Source of the DNA: an uncultured Methylophilaceae bacterium
GTDB taxonomy: Bacteria; Pseudomonadota; Gammaproteobacteria; Burkholderiales; Methylophilaceae
Assembly (NCBI GenBank): GCA_905182075.1
Contig: CAJIZS010000001.1
Location: 1 to 64,000 of the forward strand
Direction of reading: 5' to 3'
DNA length: 64,000 nucleotides
The notes under the pieces were generated by a model. That model did no database searches. It worked only from the letters and a program-made list of their open reading frames with translations, and was not told the DNA's origin. The position numbers and the translations under genes were made by a program. How positions within the stretch are numbered: the stretch's first letter is position 1; the number at the start of each line of letters is the position of its first letter. Below are positions 36,686 to 47,174 of this stretch, one piece after another.

Positions 36686-37377
36686 TTATTTATTGTCAAG
36701 ATATTTAACCAAGTCGCTGTATGGCATGGCTCCCTCAACCCTTTTACCACTTGAAAAAATTATTGTTGGTGTAGATGAAACACCTAATTCCTTCGCCAAA
36801 ATTGATATGTCTTTAATAGGAGTCTCACAATTACCATCATTTTTAGGAAGTGTATTTTTGAGCATGTAATTATTCCAGGCAATTATTTTATTTTCTGAAC
36901 ACCATATTTTTTTAGACTTTTTTTCAGCATCAGGGTGAATAGCCAGTGGATATAAAAAGGTATATATAGTTGCGTCTGTTAGCCTGGCTAATGCTTGCTT
37001 CTCAAGTCTTCTGCAAAAAGGGCAATCGATATCTGAAAAAACGGCAATCTTACTTTTACCACTCCCCCTTACATTAATGTATCGGTAGAAAATATTTTTC
37101 CACTGATAAAAAAGTTTTTGTATTCAGATCACGAAATCTTTTTAAGAGAGTTAGTTTCAAATGCTGTTGATGCATCACAAAAATTGAAATTTTTATCTGT
37201 GTAAATAATTTGACCACCGATATAGACCTCATACAGCTCGTTAAACTCAGTCTTAGTAATACTCTTGACGATCAATTCAGGATATATATTTTCAATTATT
37301 CCTTTTAATTTAGCTTCATCTGCGAATCCTATTACTGAAAAAAATAACAACCAAAATGTAAGTAAAAAATTCTTCAT
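36686..37377 (-). CDS. dsbC: Thiol:disulfide interchange protein DsbC, one frameshift
   Basis: Periplasmic disulfide isomerase. Signal peptide [16 protein letters not shown], then the N-terminal dimerisation domain ([20 protein letters not shown]). After a break near 37130 the thioredoxin domain follows with active site [17 protein letters not shown], the family [16 protein letters not shown] and the cis-proline loop [19 protein letters not shown]. The start overlaps the upstream hydroxylase stop. It could help fold LptD, whose two cysteines lie far apart in the chain; that is inference. Confidence 0.92.
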
Positions 37378-38493
37378 AATATAGCTCTCTCTATAAGTTT
37401 ATTTTTGATAAAATCTACCTCATTAATAAGACTCATTCCCTTTGAAATAATGTAATTAGGACCAAGCCCCTTTAGTGAAAATGCCCATTGTAAGCCCGAC
37501 GTTAATATTGAAAATTCTTCGATATCAATTTTTCTTGAGCGCTCATACCTTCTAAGAAAACCAGAAAGGCCAATATCCGTATAATCTTTTTTTTGTATGT
37601 TTTTCTCCAGCTCCATAATACCTCTAATCCCTAAGTTTAATCCTTGACCGGATAATGGATGGATACTATGAGCAGCATCTCCCATTAAAAGTACCCTCTT
37701 CTTAAATAACCTCTGCACTTTAATCATATGAAGCGGAAAACTATTTCTTGTTGAAATACTGGAGATTTTACCAAAGTCTTTGCCAAGCACTTTTATTAAT
37801 TCTTTTTTAAAAAATATATTCATATAATCTAAACTTATTTTCAAATAATTTATTATCACATGACCATACCGCTGACATAATTTTTGGGCCAACCGGGAGG
37901 GTTGCTAAGATACTGTCGCCACAAAAAAACTGGGTAGCTTTATTTGGCTGAGCACCTGAAACCTCAAAATCAAATACTATTGCAGTTTGGTCGAAATCCT
38001 TAACCTTCTTTTTTATAAGTTCCTGTTCCCTGATGGGTGATCGAGCACCATCGCAAGCTAATAGTAATGGGGCTGTTATTTCACCCTTTGGGAAACTAAA
38101 ATTAACGCTTTGTTCAGTATTTGAAATTTTCTCGCCGCCTTCTAACTTTTGGCTATGTATTGCTTGATCTGATAACGGCAGTTTAAAAAATTCAGAGCCT
38201 CCGCCTAAAGCAATAGGCATATCTGATTCAAATATACCAGATAAAGCACTTGGTATTGCACGCTCTAAGCAAGAAAATAAATTAAACTTTGCTGTAAAAT
38301 TTTTTGATAGATTAAACGTTTTAAGCCATTCGACTACATTTGGAGTTAACGCATAAGTTCTATCCAAGCCACTCTCTTTTTCTTTATGAAAAGTATAAAC
38401 TTCATAATTATTTCTTTTAAGCATAAGGCAATTCAAAGCTCCTACCAGTCCCGCCCCCAAAATAATCACTTTTTTTAAGTCACTATCTACCAA
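37374..38493 (-). CDS. UbiH/UbiF/VisC-family FAD hydroxylase (copy A), frameshifted
   Basis: Flavin monooxygenase of ubiquinone synthesis. FAD loop VIILGAGLVGALNCLMLKRN, the middle LLACDGARSPIREQELIKKK, and the second FAD motif LLMGDAAHSIHPLSGQGLNLG. A frameshift near 37830 joins the halves. The stretch LERAIPSALSGIFESDMPIA through about residue 105 does not look like the family and may be another replaced segment. It is adjacent to a second member, so the pair probably hydroxylates different ring positions. Confidence 0.85.
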
Positions 38494-39617
38494 TGCTCAT
38501 CTTCCTTACAAATATTTTTTTTAATTCATGGTTAAGGTCTAAAAATGTTAAAGCAAGTCCACGTAATTTATTTAAACCAACAAAATCATTAGAAAACCCT
38601 TTAACAAGAACTTCAGTAAACCTCATTAATTTTTTTGTTTCAACTTCTCTAAATTTAATATATTCCATAAGAAGTAAATTAATATTAGCTAAACCTGAGT
38701 TAGAGGTAATACAATCTGATAAAACAAAAGCATCTCTTAGTCCAGTGTTTAAACCCTGCCCAGCAACTGGATGAATAGTTTGTGCAGAATTTCCAATTAT
38801 ATCTCCATTTTTATTTTTAATAACATCAGCAAAACGAAATGGAGTGAATGCACCAAATACTTTACAACTTATATTTTTGTCATCGTCGAAGTGGTTATGA
38901 AGCTCATCTCCATTCCTTGTACAGACATCGTCATTGTTCAATCGTTTGTTTTACCCGTCCAAACAAGAGAGAATTTATTTTTTAAATTTGGTAAAAGTGC
39001 TATTGGCCCCGCAGGAGTGAATCGCTCATAAGCAATATTTTGATGGGAAACTCAGAGATAACTTGGTAACTATCGCTGAATGATTAAAGTTTTTATGAGC
39101 GCGTGATTTCAATACCAGGGATACATGCATTACCTCCATCAGCTAAAACAAGTAGGTCAAAAAAAAGCTCGTATTTTTTTCTTTGATCCTGATATATAAG
39201 ACAATTTTCTTCTTTCTTTAAAAAAAAAGTGGGATTAGATCTATATAAAATATTAATTTTTTTTGATTTTTTTAATTTTTTTTGAAGTACTTTAATCAAG
39301 TTTCCATAAGACACTATATAACCTAGAGCGTCTTGCTTAAAATCTTTTGCTTGCATTAATGTTCTTCCAAAAGTACCTTTTTGACTTGTATGAATTGACT
39401 TAATTTCAGTTAATTTATCTGTTAACTCCTCCCAGATGCCAATTTCTTCAAGTATAAAGCGACTTCCATTTGATAAAGCCAGTCCACGGCTGTCATCCAG
39501 GGATTGATTTTCTGACTTAGACTCTAAAATTAATGTATCAAGGCCATTTATTTGATTAAGTAAAGCAAATATAAGGCCAACGGGACCGCCGCCAATAATA
39601 ACAACCGCTTTATTCAT
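38483..39617 (-). CDS. ubiH: UbiH-type FAD hydroxylase (copy B), frameshifted
   Basis: Starts MNKAVVIIGGGPVGLIFALL, with DDSRGLALSNGSRFILEEIG, DALGYIVSYGNLIKVLQKKL and LLVLADGG. After a disturbed stretch at 38940-39100 (readable as NIAYERFTPAGPIALLPNL) comes DIIGNSAQTIHPVAGQGLN and LRDAFVLSDCI. The pattern GNSAQTIHPVAGQG is typical of UbiH. Overlaps both the pepP stop and the copy A start; the pepP-ubiH pairing is common. Confidence 0.87.
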
Positions 39618-40835
39618 TTAAGATACCTATGGAAGCCTCCAAATCTTTGATTTCCTTTGGTGCATTAATACTGAGAACTTTGTTACCACTTTCGGTCACC
39701 ATCACATCATCTTCTATCCTAATACCAATTCCCCAAAATTCTTTAGGGACCCTATCAGATGGATTTATATAGCACCCAGGTTCGACTGTTAAAACATTAC
39801 TTGGCTTAAATTTTACGGCTAACAACTCTCCGCCTTCCAAAGTGTCTTCTTGATAAGTGCCAGCATCATGGACATCTAAACCCAGCCAATGACTAGTGCG
39901 ATGCATAAAAAATTCTTTATATAGCCCTCTTTCTATCACTTCATCCCTTGAGGCTTTCAAGATATTTAAATCAATTAACCCATTAACAATTATGTTGATA
40001 GCAGCTTTATGAGGTTCATCAAAAGAATTACCTGGGATAACTTTATCAATAGCAGCATATTGCGCATCAAGAACTATTTGATAGATATCTTTTTGGGGCG
40101 AACTAAATTTGCCGTTAACAGGGTAAGTTCTTGTAATATCAGATGCATAACTCTAGAATTTCACAGCCAGCATCTATGAAAAGTATTAATCATTGTAATT
40201 AAAGATTATTATTTTTAATATAGTGAAGTGTGCATGCATTAATCCCTGATGCGACAATTGAGCTGTATGCAGGATTTCTAGCTCCGCTCTGTATAAATTG
40301 ATTTAATATCTCGCCTTCTATTTGATATTCAAATTTACCAGGTCTGGTTTTACCCATAGCATATATATGAGCCTGTGCCGCAATATTAGCTGATTCCTGC
40401 ATAATATTGATCTCCAAGTCACTCTTGACCTGCCTCATTGCATCTAATATGAAACTTAAATTTTGAAAGTCATTTTCTATACTCTTTATTCCCGCCCAAA
40501 CTTTTATTTTTGCTAACGTTTGAGCTCTATTACTAGATAAACTCAAAGGTGATAAGCAATAAATTTTTTTATTAGCGAGATAGCTCATAAGAATCTTTGG
40601 TGCCAATTTATCTAGGTCGTCAAGCGAATAAGCTTCATCAAATAAAAATTTCTTAGCAGCCTCCTTAGGGCCGTAGTATTTTCCATCCCATATTTCTTTT
40701 GCTTTATCTTTAGCTTTACAGAAAATAATAGACTTAGGCTGGCTTCCTCCCACTAAAAATATAATTGCTCCAGGCTCAGGGAAACCGGACAAGTAATGAA
40801 AGTAACTGTCAGAACGAAAGGGGTATTGATTCTAT
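39610..40835 (-). CDS. pepP: Xaa-Pro aminopeptidase, frameshifted and with replaced N-terminus
   Basis: Metallopeptidase releasing residues N-terminal to proline. The readable part begins FRSDSYFHYLSGFPEPGAI, continues through YYGPKEAAKKFLFDEAY, then EFEY-type creatinase-fold sequence FEYQIEGEILNQFIQSGARN, then DAGCEI, SDITRTYPVNGKF, HRTSHWLGLDVHDAGTY, VLTVEPGCYI and IGIRIEDDVMVT, which hold the metal ligands. Breaks near 40200 and 40140-39960. The first 25-30 residues of the family are missing and a phage-polymerase-like start takes their place. Confidence 0.9.
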
Positions 40836-40916
40836 ATCTTTTAAAACAATACAGTGAATAGTACTCACCTCATTATATAATCCATTGCTTTCTAAATCGA
40901 AAACATATTTCATATT
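40836..40916 (-). other. Start of a phage family-A DNA polymerase-like ORF joined to pepP
   Basis: ATG at 40916, then KYVFDLESNGLYNEVSTIHC and IVLKDIES. The D-x-E exonuclease motif followed by NGL and an IHC-type motif is the start of T7-like phage DNA polymerases. It runs for about 26 residues, then the sequence becomes PepP (FRSDSYFHY). It overlaps the last bases of murU. Confidence 0.65.
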
Positions 40917-41581
40917 TTAATCTTCTTTATTTTTAAAGACGTTAACGGTGTTCCAACATCTGACCATACACCTTCAAATAATTCACCTTTTATCGACTTT
41001 TGTGATATTGCGTTCTTAAACAAAGGCAGTAGTTGCATTTTTTTTCCCGCCTCAAGTTTACTAAAAAATCTAGGATGATAAACCGCGATTCCAGAAAAAG
41101 TATAAAAAGGCATACCATTTAATAATAAGTCAGAACTGTCTGATAACCCAAAATCTCCTTTTAAATTATGCTTTGGATTCTTAACTAGAATTAGATAGGC
41201 GTCAGCGCCTTTCTTTAAAAAAATCGTTTGAATCCTCTTATAGTCAAAATTTGAATATATGTCAGCATTAATTACAAGAAATGCATCAGACCCAAGTAAT
41301 GGTAATGCTTTTTTTATTCCTCCGCCCGTCTCTAACACAGGATTTTCTTCAGAGTAAGTAACATGCAATCCCCATTTTGAACCATTTCCGACGAATTCTT
41401 TAATTTTTTTTGGTAAATAAGAGATATTGATAACAACTTCTTTGAAGCCAGCATTGGATAGCTTTTTAAGATGCCATTCAATTAAAGGCCTACCTCTTAA
41501 AATTAGAAGTGGCTTAGGCAAATCTTTTGTAAGAATGCCCATCCTCAAACCTCTTCCTGCAGCAAGAATCATCGCTTTCAT
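40910..41581 (-). CDS. murU: N-acetylmuramate alpha-1-phosphate uridylyltransferase
   Basis: Nucleotidyltransferase of the peptidoglycan recycling route that bypasses de novo MurNAc synthesis. Intact: MKAMILAAGRGLRMGILTKD, LPKPLLILRGRPLIEWHL, ENPVLETGGGIKKALPLL, FLVINADIYS and GVWSDVGTP. Start overlaps the amgK stop, the standard amgK-murU pair. The last residues (LKIKKIKI) differ from the family, coinciding with the phage-like junction at 40916. Confidence 0.92.
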   Translation of the reverse strand: MKAMILAAGRGLRMGILTKDLPKPLLILRGRPLIEWHLKKLSNAGFKEVVINISYLPKKIKEFVGNGSKWGLHVTYSEENPVLETGGGIKKALPLLGSDAFLVINADIYSNFDYKRIQTIFLKKGADAYLILVKNPKHNLKGDFGLSDSSDLLLNGMPFYTFSGIAVYHPRFFSKLEAGKKMQLLPLFKNAISQKSIKGELFEGVWSDVGTPLTSLKIKKIKI

Positions 41582-42558
41582 TTAAGTAGCGCCTTATCTA
41601 AAATTTTTCTTAGCGGGTGTAGCTCCTTGTATCTTTCTGTTGTGCTAAGTAAATATTTTTCAATCAAGGGTATATTTTCTAGGTACTGATTTTTTTTATC
41701 ACGAATAGATAGTCGAGAAAAAATGCCTAAAATCTTTAAATGCCTTTGGACTCCCGTAAACTCAAACTGCTTATAAAAATCTGAAAAATCTAAATTACTA
41801 ATTAACCCTACTTTTCTTGCTTCCTCCCAATATCTTGCTGCCTGATCAAGAATTACATCCTCATCCCATTCAATATATGCATCTTTTAAGAGAGACACTA
41901 AATCATAAGAAACCGGTCCGTGAACTGCATCTTGAAAGTCTAGGATACCTGGCATACCTGATTCCATTTTACGTTAATTTCTTTTATGTTTACGCTATCC
42001 ATTCTAAATGTGTTTATATTTGTCTTAATAAAAGCAAAACAAACTTAAATTAAATACTTGTTTTACCGGATTTATCTCCTCAGCCTCTAATTTAAAATTT
42101 TTATATTTGGACAAATACCAATCAGGGAAAAAATTTATTTCCTCAGTAAGTAATTGACTCGAATAAATTTTAATACCTTTAGATTCTATTTTTTTTTGCA
42201 TAGAAATTAACGAACTTCTAGCAAGACTATATAAGTGGCTGACATTTTTATCACTTAATTTATCGAGAAAAGTATCTTGGCCTAGGTCGTTCATTAGAAT
42301 TAGGCCTAAATTTTCTGAAAATGATAATACTTTTGGGGCATCTAAGCCAGCACTTATAAGTAGTTCGGAGATTTTTATAAAATCCTTTATAGACTCCTTC
42401 TCTGGAGGTGCATCCATAAGAATATAGGTGCAATCTCTTCCAAAAACCCTAAAATACCTTCTAAAACTTGCGTCACTAGATGCTGGTTCTATCGTGTAGC
42501 TTTCATCTAATTGATTTTTAAGCCAATTTTCTATTAAATTAGTTCTATCCACAATCAA
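41578..42558 (-). CDS. amgK: N-acetylmuramate/N-acetylglucosamine kinase, core loop missing
   Basis: Aminoglycoside-phosphotransferase-fold sugar kinase acting with MurU. N-terminus IEPASSDASFRRYFRVFG and YILMDAPPEKESIKDF, then LILMNDLGQDTFLDKL. C-terminal part is GILDFQDAVHGPVSYDLVSL with the metal-binding DFQDA. Between them (about 41955-42050), where the catalytic H-R-D-x-H-x-x-N loop belongs, the sequence is unrelated and contains stops. As given the kinase would be inactive. Confidence 0.88.
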
Positions 42559-42700
42559 TAGGTTCCTCTATAATATCGGTCTTTTTTAAGTTTACTTGAG
42601 TTATAATGCATAACTTACTGATTTATATTGGTTTTGTATTAAATACAAAAAACAAATTAATTATGATTAAAATGACTATATCAGGTTTAGTATATGTAAG
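42559..42700. promoter_or_regulatory. Divergent promoter region amgK/lptD with a 19-base palindrome
   Basis: 142 bases between two divergent operons. A perfect odd-centre palindrome TTTTGTATTAAATACAAAA occupies 42632-42650, about 50 bases before the lptD start. TTGAGT followed by TATAATGC-like bases near 42595-42610 could be promoter elements. The region is very AT-rich, so this needs support from relatives. Confidence 0.4.
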
Positions 42701-45010
42701 TTGAAGCTTTCAAAACATATTTTATATTTTTTAGGCTTACTTCTGTCTATTCAGTTTCAAACTTCTGGCTTCTCACAAGAAGAGGTTCTTGGTGACTCTA
42801 TTATAATTGAGGGTGACTCTATTGAAAATATCATCGACAGAAAGCTCAGAGTTTCTGGGAACGCGCTTTTAAAAAATAAAGACCAGACAATCACCGCTGA
42901 CCTCATTGAGTTTAACCAAACTACAGAAGACCTTTATGCAAAAGGAAATGTAAAAATTGATACTCCAGAAATACAAATCACCGGCACTGAACTTGAGTTA
43001 TCTATCAGTGAAGATACCGGGGTAATTCCAAACGCTAAATTCATAGTTAACCTCACGCAAGATAAACCCTCTAAATTTAATACAAAGTTACGTGGTACTG
43101 CAGCTCAACTATTTATTGAAGGAAAAGATAAAAAAAGATTAGAAAATGCATCGATCACTACCTGTGAAGCCGGGCAAGATGGTTGGATTATAAATGCAAG
43201 CCAAGCAGAAATTGATCAATCTACCCAGACTTTAACAGCAACAAATTCAACATTATCCCTTAAGGGTATTCCAATTATTAGCACCCCATATGCAGACTTC
43301 TCATTCAGTGATTTAAGAAAATCTGGCTTTCTTATGCCCACTATTGGTAGCACTTCAAGAAGTGGTATGGAATGGATGGCTCCTTACTACCTCAATTTAT
43401 CCCCAACATCAGATCTTACACTTTTACCAAGAATTTTAGGTAAGCGCGGCCTTCAACTAGGAGGAACTTATCGCTATTTAGATGAAAAATATACTGGAGT
43501 TAGTGCGCTAGAATTCATGAACAGGGATAAAAAAAAATTAGACCTTAAGGAGAGATACTATATTAATATTAATCATCAACACGAATTCTCTGAAAACATT
43601 AATGCCGGTCTCAGCATCGAAAAAGTCGCTAAAAATGATAAGAATTATTTTAATGATATGAAAAGCAATATCGCCTTTACCAGTCAAGTTAGCTTGGCGC
43701 AAAGTGCTTATTTGAACTATTCCACAGATAGTATTTTTTCAGAAGGTGATGCCTTTAGTGCCAACTTACTCTCGCAAAAGTTTCAAAATTTATCCTCAAG
43801 CTCGCCATATGAAAGACTCCCAAGTTTAACTGCGAATTACTCTAACGACATACTCGATGATGATGAATTCATAATAATAGATACAAATACATTATTAACG
43901 TATAACCAATTTGAAAATAATAATGATTATAGCGGGGCAACTCGTGCAACAGGTAATAGGTTTACAGCAAGCCCTTCGGTTGAATTTCCTTTAGAGTCAA
44001 GCTTTGGGTATGTAACCCCAAAATTCATCATGGACTACAAAAATTATGATATAGAGGGTGCAAATATTGCTTCTAAATCATTATTTATCCCTACATTTTC
44101 TATTGATAGTGGGGTATATTTTGATAAACCATTTGACCTAGGCGGGAATGATTTTATTCAAACATTAGAGCCTAGAATTTTTTATTCTTATACGCAATAC
44201 AAGAATCAAGAAGATCTACCAATGTTTGATACAGGTTTAACGGAATTAAATGCCTACAACATCTTCAATGAAAATCAATTTTCAGGAGGAGATCGCGTCA
44301 TGGATAGTAATCAGGTAACTTTTGCGCTATCAAGCAGAATAATGGACTTCAAGGGTTTTGAGTGGCTATCAACAACATTAGCACAAAGGTTTTATATTGG
44401 TGACAGAGATGTTTTAAAGGAAGTACAGTTTTCTAGTTCAACCCTGAAAAATGACTCATCAGACCTTTTCTTTGGGGCTAAAGCTTACATAACTAGAAAT
44501 CTTTTATTTGCAACAGAGTGGCAATACAATGTCGATGAAAGTGTGACAAATAGATCGACTTATAAGATGAGATATAGGCCGGGACCAGGAAAAGTATTAA
44601 ACGCAAGTTACAGGAATGTAAAGAATCCTAATAATACCAGCACAAAAAATTATAATGTCGAGCAGTATAAAATTTCAGGTCAGTGGCCACTAGGTCGTGG
44701 CTGGTCAGGTTTAGCAAGTTACGATTACGACACAATAGAGTCCGTTGTACTTGAAAGCATGGGTGGACTTGAATACGATGCAGGCTGCTGGTCAACACAA
44801 ATAATGTTTCATAGGTTAAGATTAGCAGACTCTGACAAACCTAACTCAACCTTGTTTATTCAATTAGAATTAGGTGGGCTTGGCTCCCTGGGAACAGGTG
44901 ATCAAGATAGCTTATTTGATAAGATGAACAGGAATGTACCTGGAAGTATGTTTAGTCACAACCTTCCGGATCGAATCGAACTCGTCCGAATGACCTTGGG
45001 CTTTCAATAA
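42701..45010 (+). CDS. lptD: LPS-assembly outer-membrane protein LptD
   Basis: Outer-membrane barrel that inserts lipopolysaccharide with LptE. Intact, 769 residues, TTG start. Signal peptide about residues 1-26 (YFLGLLLSIQFQTSGFS), an OstA/LptA-like jellyroll about 45-150 (NALLKNKDQTITADLIEFNQ, YAKGNVKIDTPEIQITGTE), then the barrel with KSGFLMPTIGSTSRSGMEW, VTPKFIMDYKNY and the C-terminal GGLEYDAGCWSTQIMFHR. Only two cysteines, 155 and 696, so at most one disulfide forms. Ends with Phe-Gln, unlike the usual terminal aromatic. Confidence 0.95.
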   Translation: MKLSKHILYFLGLLLSIQFQTSGFSQEEVLGDSIIIEGDSIENIIDRKLRVSGNALLKNKDQTITADLIEFNQTTEDLYAKGNVKIDTPEIQITGTELELSISEDTGVIPNAKFIVNLTQDKPSKFNTKLRGTAAQLFIEGKDKKRLENASITTCEAGQDGWIINASQAEIDQSTQTLTATNSTLSLKGIPIISTPYADFSFSDLRKSGFLMPTIGSTSRSGMEWMAPYYLNLSPTSDLTLLPRILGKRGLQLGGTYRYLDEKYTGVSALEFMNRDKKKLDLKERYYININHQHEFSENINAGLSIEKVAKNDKNYFNDMKSNIAFTSQVSLAQSAYLNYSTDSIFSEGDAFSANLLSQKFQNLSSSSPYERLPSLTANYSNDILDDDEFIIIDTNTLLTYNQFENNNDYSGATRATGNRFTASPSVEFPLESSFGYVTPKFIMDYKNYDIEGANIASKSLFIPTFSIDSGVYFDKPFDLGGNDFIQTLEPRIFYSYTQYKNQEDLPMFDTGLTELNAYNIFNENQFSGGDRVMDSNQVTFALSSRIMDFKGFEWLSTTLAQRFYIGDRDVLKEVQFSSSTLKNDSSDLFFGAKAYITRNLLFATEWQYNVDESVTNRSTYKMRYRPGPGKVLNASYRNVKNPNNTSTKNYNVEQYKISGQWPLGRGWSGLASYDYDTIESVVLESMGGLEYDAGCWSTQIMFHRLRLADSDKPNSTLFIQLELGGLGSLGTGDQDSLFDKMNRNVPGSMFSHNLPDRIELVRMTLGFQ

Positions 45011-45016
45011 TTTTAA

Positions 45017-46259
45017 TAAGTCTTTCATTGCCTTCTCCTACCTTATTGTCTTAGTCAGATTCCAACTCAATATCGATACCCAGAGATCGAATCTCCTTGA
45101 CCAATACGTTGAAAAAGATTCAATTTCTAAATCTCAGCTTATTAATGCAGTAAACAAAAAAAAAGATTACTTCGTTAATAAAAAGATAAAAATCCCTAAA
45201 GAAAATATTTTAATTGACAACACACTTGAGGAACTAATTAATCAGAGCCTTATTATGCAATTTTCCGAGCAAATAGGAATACAGGCTTCTTCGGAACACC
45301 TTCAGAATGTAATCGGAAATATCGCTGAGAAGAATCAATCAACAGTTGAAGAACTAAGGATTCAAATGGAATCAGAAGGTAGTAATTTTATTGAATTTAA
45401 AGAACAAATACGGTTTGAGATAACAATAAATAAATTAAAACAAAGGCAAATTACATCCAAACTAAAAGTTTCAGACTACGAGATTGATAGTTATATTGCA
45501 CTTCAAGAAAAGATGACATCAGACAGTTATAATATCCACCATATTCTTGTGGAAACCTCGGAAGAATTGTCAAAAGTTACTGAATTATTAACAACTTCGC
45601 CTTTTAAAGATGTTGCTAAAAAATACTCAAGCGGACCATTATCTGAGACAGGTGGAGATTTTGGTTGGAGAAAATTAGAAGAACTTCCTGATAGTTTTGT
45701 TGAAATCATAAAATCATTAAAAGTTGGACAAGTGTCAAAAGAATTTGAAACCAACAATGGTTTCCATATTATTAAACTAAGTGACAAAAGGGGTATTGAA
45801 TACAAAGCAGTATTAATTAATCAATCCAAGGTTCGACATATTTTAATAAAACAAAATGAGATTACCTCAGAGGACAGCATAAAGAAGAAACTGAATCATA
45901 TAAAAAATCAAATCTTGCAGGGATTAGCTTTTACTGAAGCCGCAAAAAAGTTTTCTGAAGATGGTTCTGCATCAAACGGTGGCGAGTTAGGTTGGATTTC
46001 AAGTGGAGACACTGTCCCAGAATTCGAAAAAAAAGTTCAGGAGCTTAAATTAAACGAAGTAAGTGACCCAATAAAAACAAATTTAGGTTGGCATATACTA
46101 GAAGTATTAGACAGAAGGATTAAAGATTTTACCATTGAATCAAAAAGAGCTTCAGTTGAAAATAAGATACTTGAACAAAAAACTGAATCTGCTTTTACAG
46201 ACTGGTTACTAGGACTTAGGGAACGGTCTCATATTGAAATAAGGCTAAATAACAGGTGA
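45017..46259 (+). CDS. surA: Peptidyl-prolyl isomerase/chaperone SurA, start unclear
   Basis: Periplasmic chaperone for outer-membrane barrels such as LptD. Two parvulin domains are readable: YNIHHILVETSEELSKV with YSSGPLSETGGDFGWRKLEE, and VRHILIKQNEITSEDS with FSEDGSASNGGELGWISSGD. N-terminal SurA domain: LINAVNKKKDYFVNKKIKIP and LEELINQSLIMQFSEQIGIQ. A hydrophobic stretch SFIAFSYLIVLV right after lptD is the likely signal, but no start codon precedes it in frame, so a start-region indel is probable. The GTG of pdxA overlaps the stop. Confidence 0.9.
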
Positions 46260-47174
46260 TTAGTAAAATAAAAAAAATTATTATTACCGCGGGGGATCCA
46301 GCGGGAATTGGATTAGATCTGTGTATTAAGCTTGCATACAAAAAGTTTCCTGCAAACATAACGGTAATAGGTAATCTTAATGCTTTAAAAAATAGAGCTA
46401 AATTTTATAAAAAAAAAATTACAGTTAAAAAAAACTTATCTACTCATGAAGGAAATGGAAATTTAAACATCGTAAACGATCATTATGGAGATATTTTATG
46501 GAAATTGAATCGAAAAATTCAATCTCTCAATTATCTGCACTAAAATTTGCAACTGAAGAGTGTTTAAAAAATAATTTTGATGCATTGGTTACCTTACCAA
46601 TAAATAAAAAAGTCCTCAGTTCATCAGATATTAATTTTACAGGGCATACGGAATTTATTTCTGAAATCTGCAATACACTAGGTGAAGAGATAATGCTTTT
46701 AACTAACAAAAACTTAAAAGTTGCTTTAGTAACGACTCATCTGGCATTAAAGATGGTTCCTAAATCTATAACAAAAAAAATACTAGCAAAAAAATTACAG
46801 GTACTTAACGAGCAATTAATAAATAAATTTAATATAAAAAATCCTGACAAGTATGTTGGAAAATTGATGGTGTGTCAGATGATGAATTTGGTGATGAAGA
46901 AATAAAAATAATCACAACTAAAGATGGGGAAGGAAAAGAAAGACAAAATGTGATTTCAATTCAAAAAAAATGGAAGTTAATTAAGCCTGTTCCTTAGCGA
47001 TGTATCATGATCAAGGGCTTCCGGTGTTGAAGTATCACGGCTTCGGTAGGGCTGCCAATATTACCTTAGGCCTTCCAATCGTCAGAACATCCGTTGACCA
47101 TGGAACAGCACTTGATATCGCTGGAACGGGGGTAGCGGACTCTGGCAGTTTGGTTACGGCTATCAATGTAGTAA
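46256..47174 (+). CDS. pdxA: 4-hydroxythreonine-4-phosphate dehydrogenase, frameshifted and partly replaced
   Basis: Pyridoxal-phosphate synthesis enzyme. GTG start: [20 protein letters not shown], then after a break near 46500 [32 protein letters not shown] and [18 protein letters not shown]. From about 46850 to 46998 an unrelated segment intervenes, with the region for LGLNPHAGE missing. PdxA resumes with [38 protein letters not shown] and [18 protein letters not shown]. The metal-binding histidines are in the retained parts. It then runs in frame into unrelated sequence. Confidence 0.9.
46850..46998 (+). other. Unrelated C-terminal coding fragment inside pdxA
   Basis: Reads [20 protein letters not shown], then [20 protein letters not shown] and WKLIKPVP followed by a TAG stop, after one assumed base correction. 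The charged, well-formed protein composition differs from PdxA and resembles the end of another gene. Family not recognised. Confidence 0.45.

Noticed and set aside
36565-36750. 61-codon minus-strand ORF between dsbC and the cold-shock genes
   Set aside because: It overlaps the end of dsbC in another frame and has no recognisable features.
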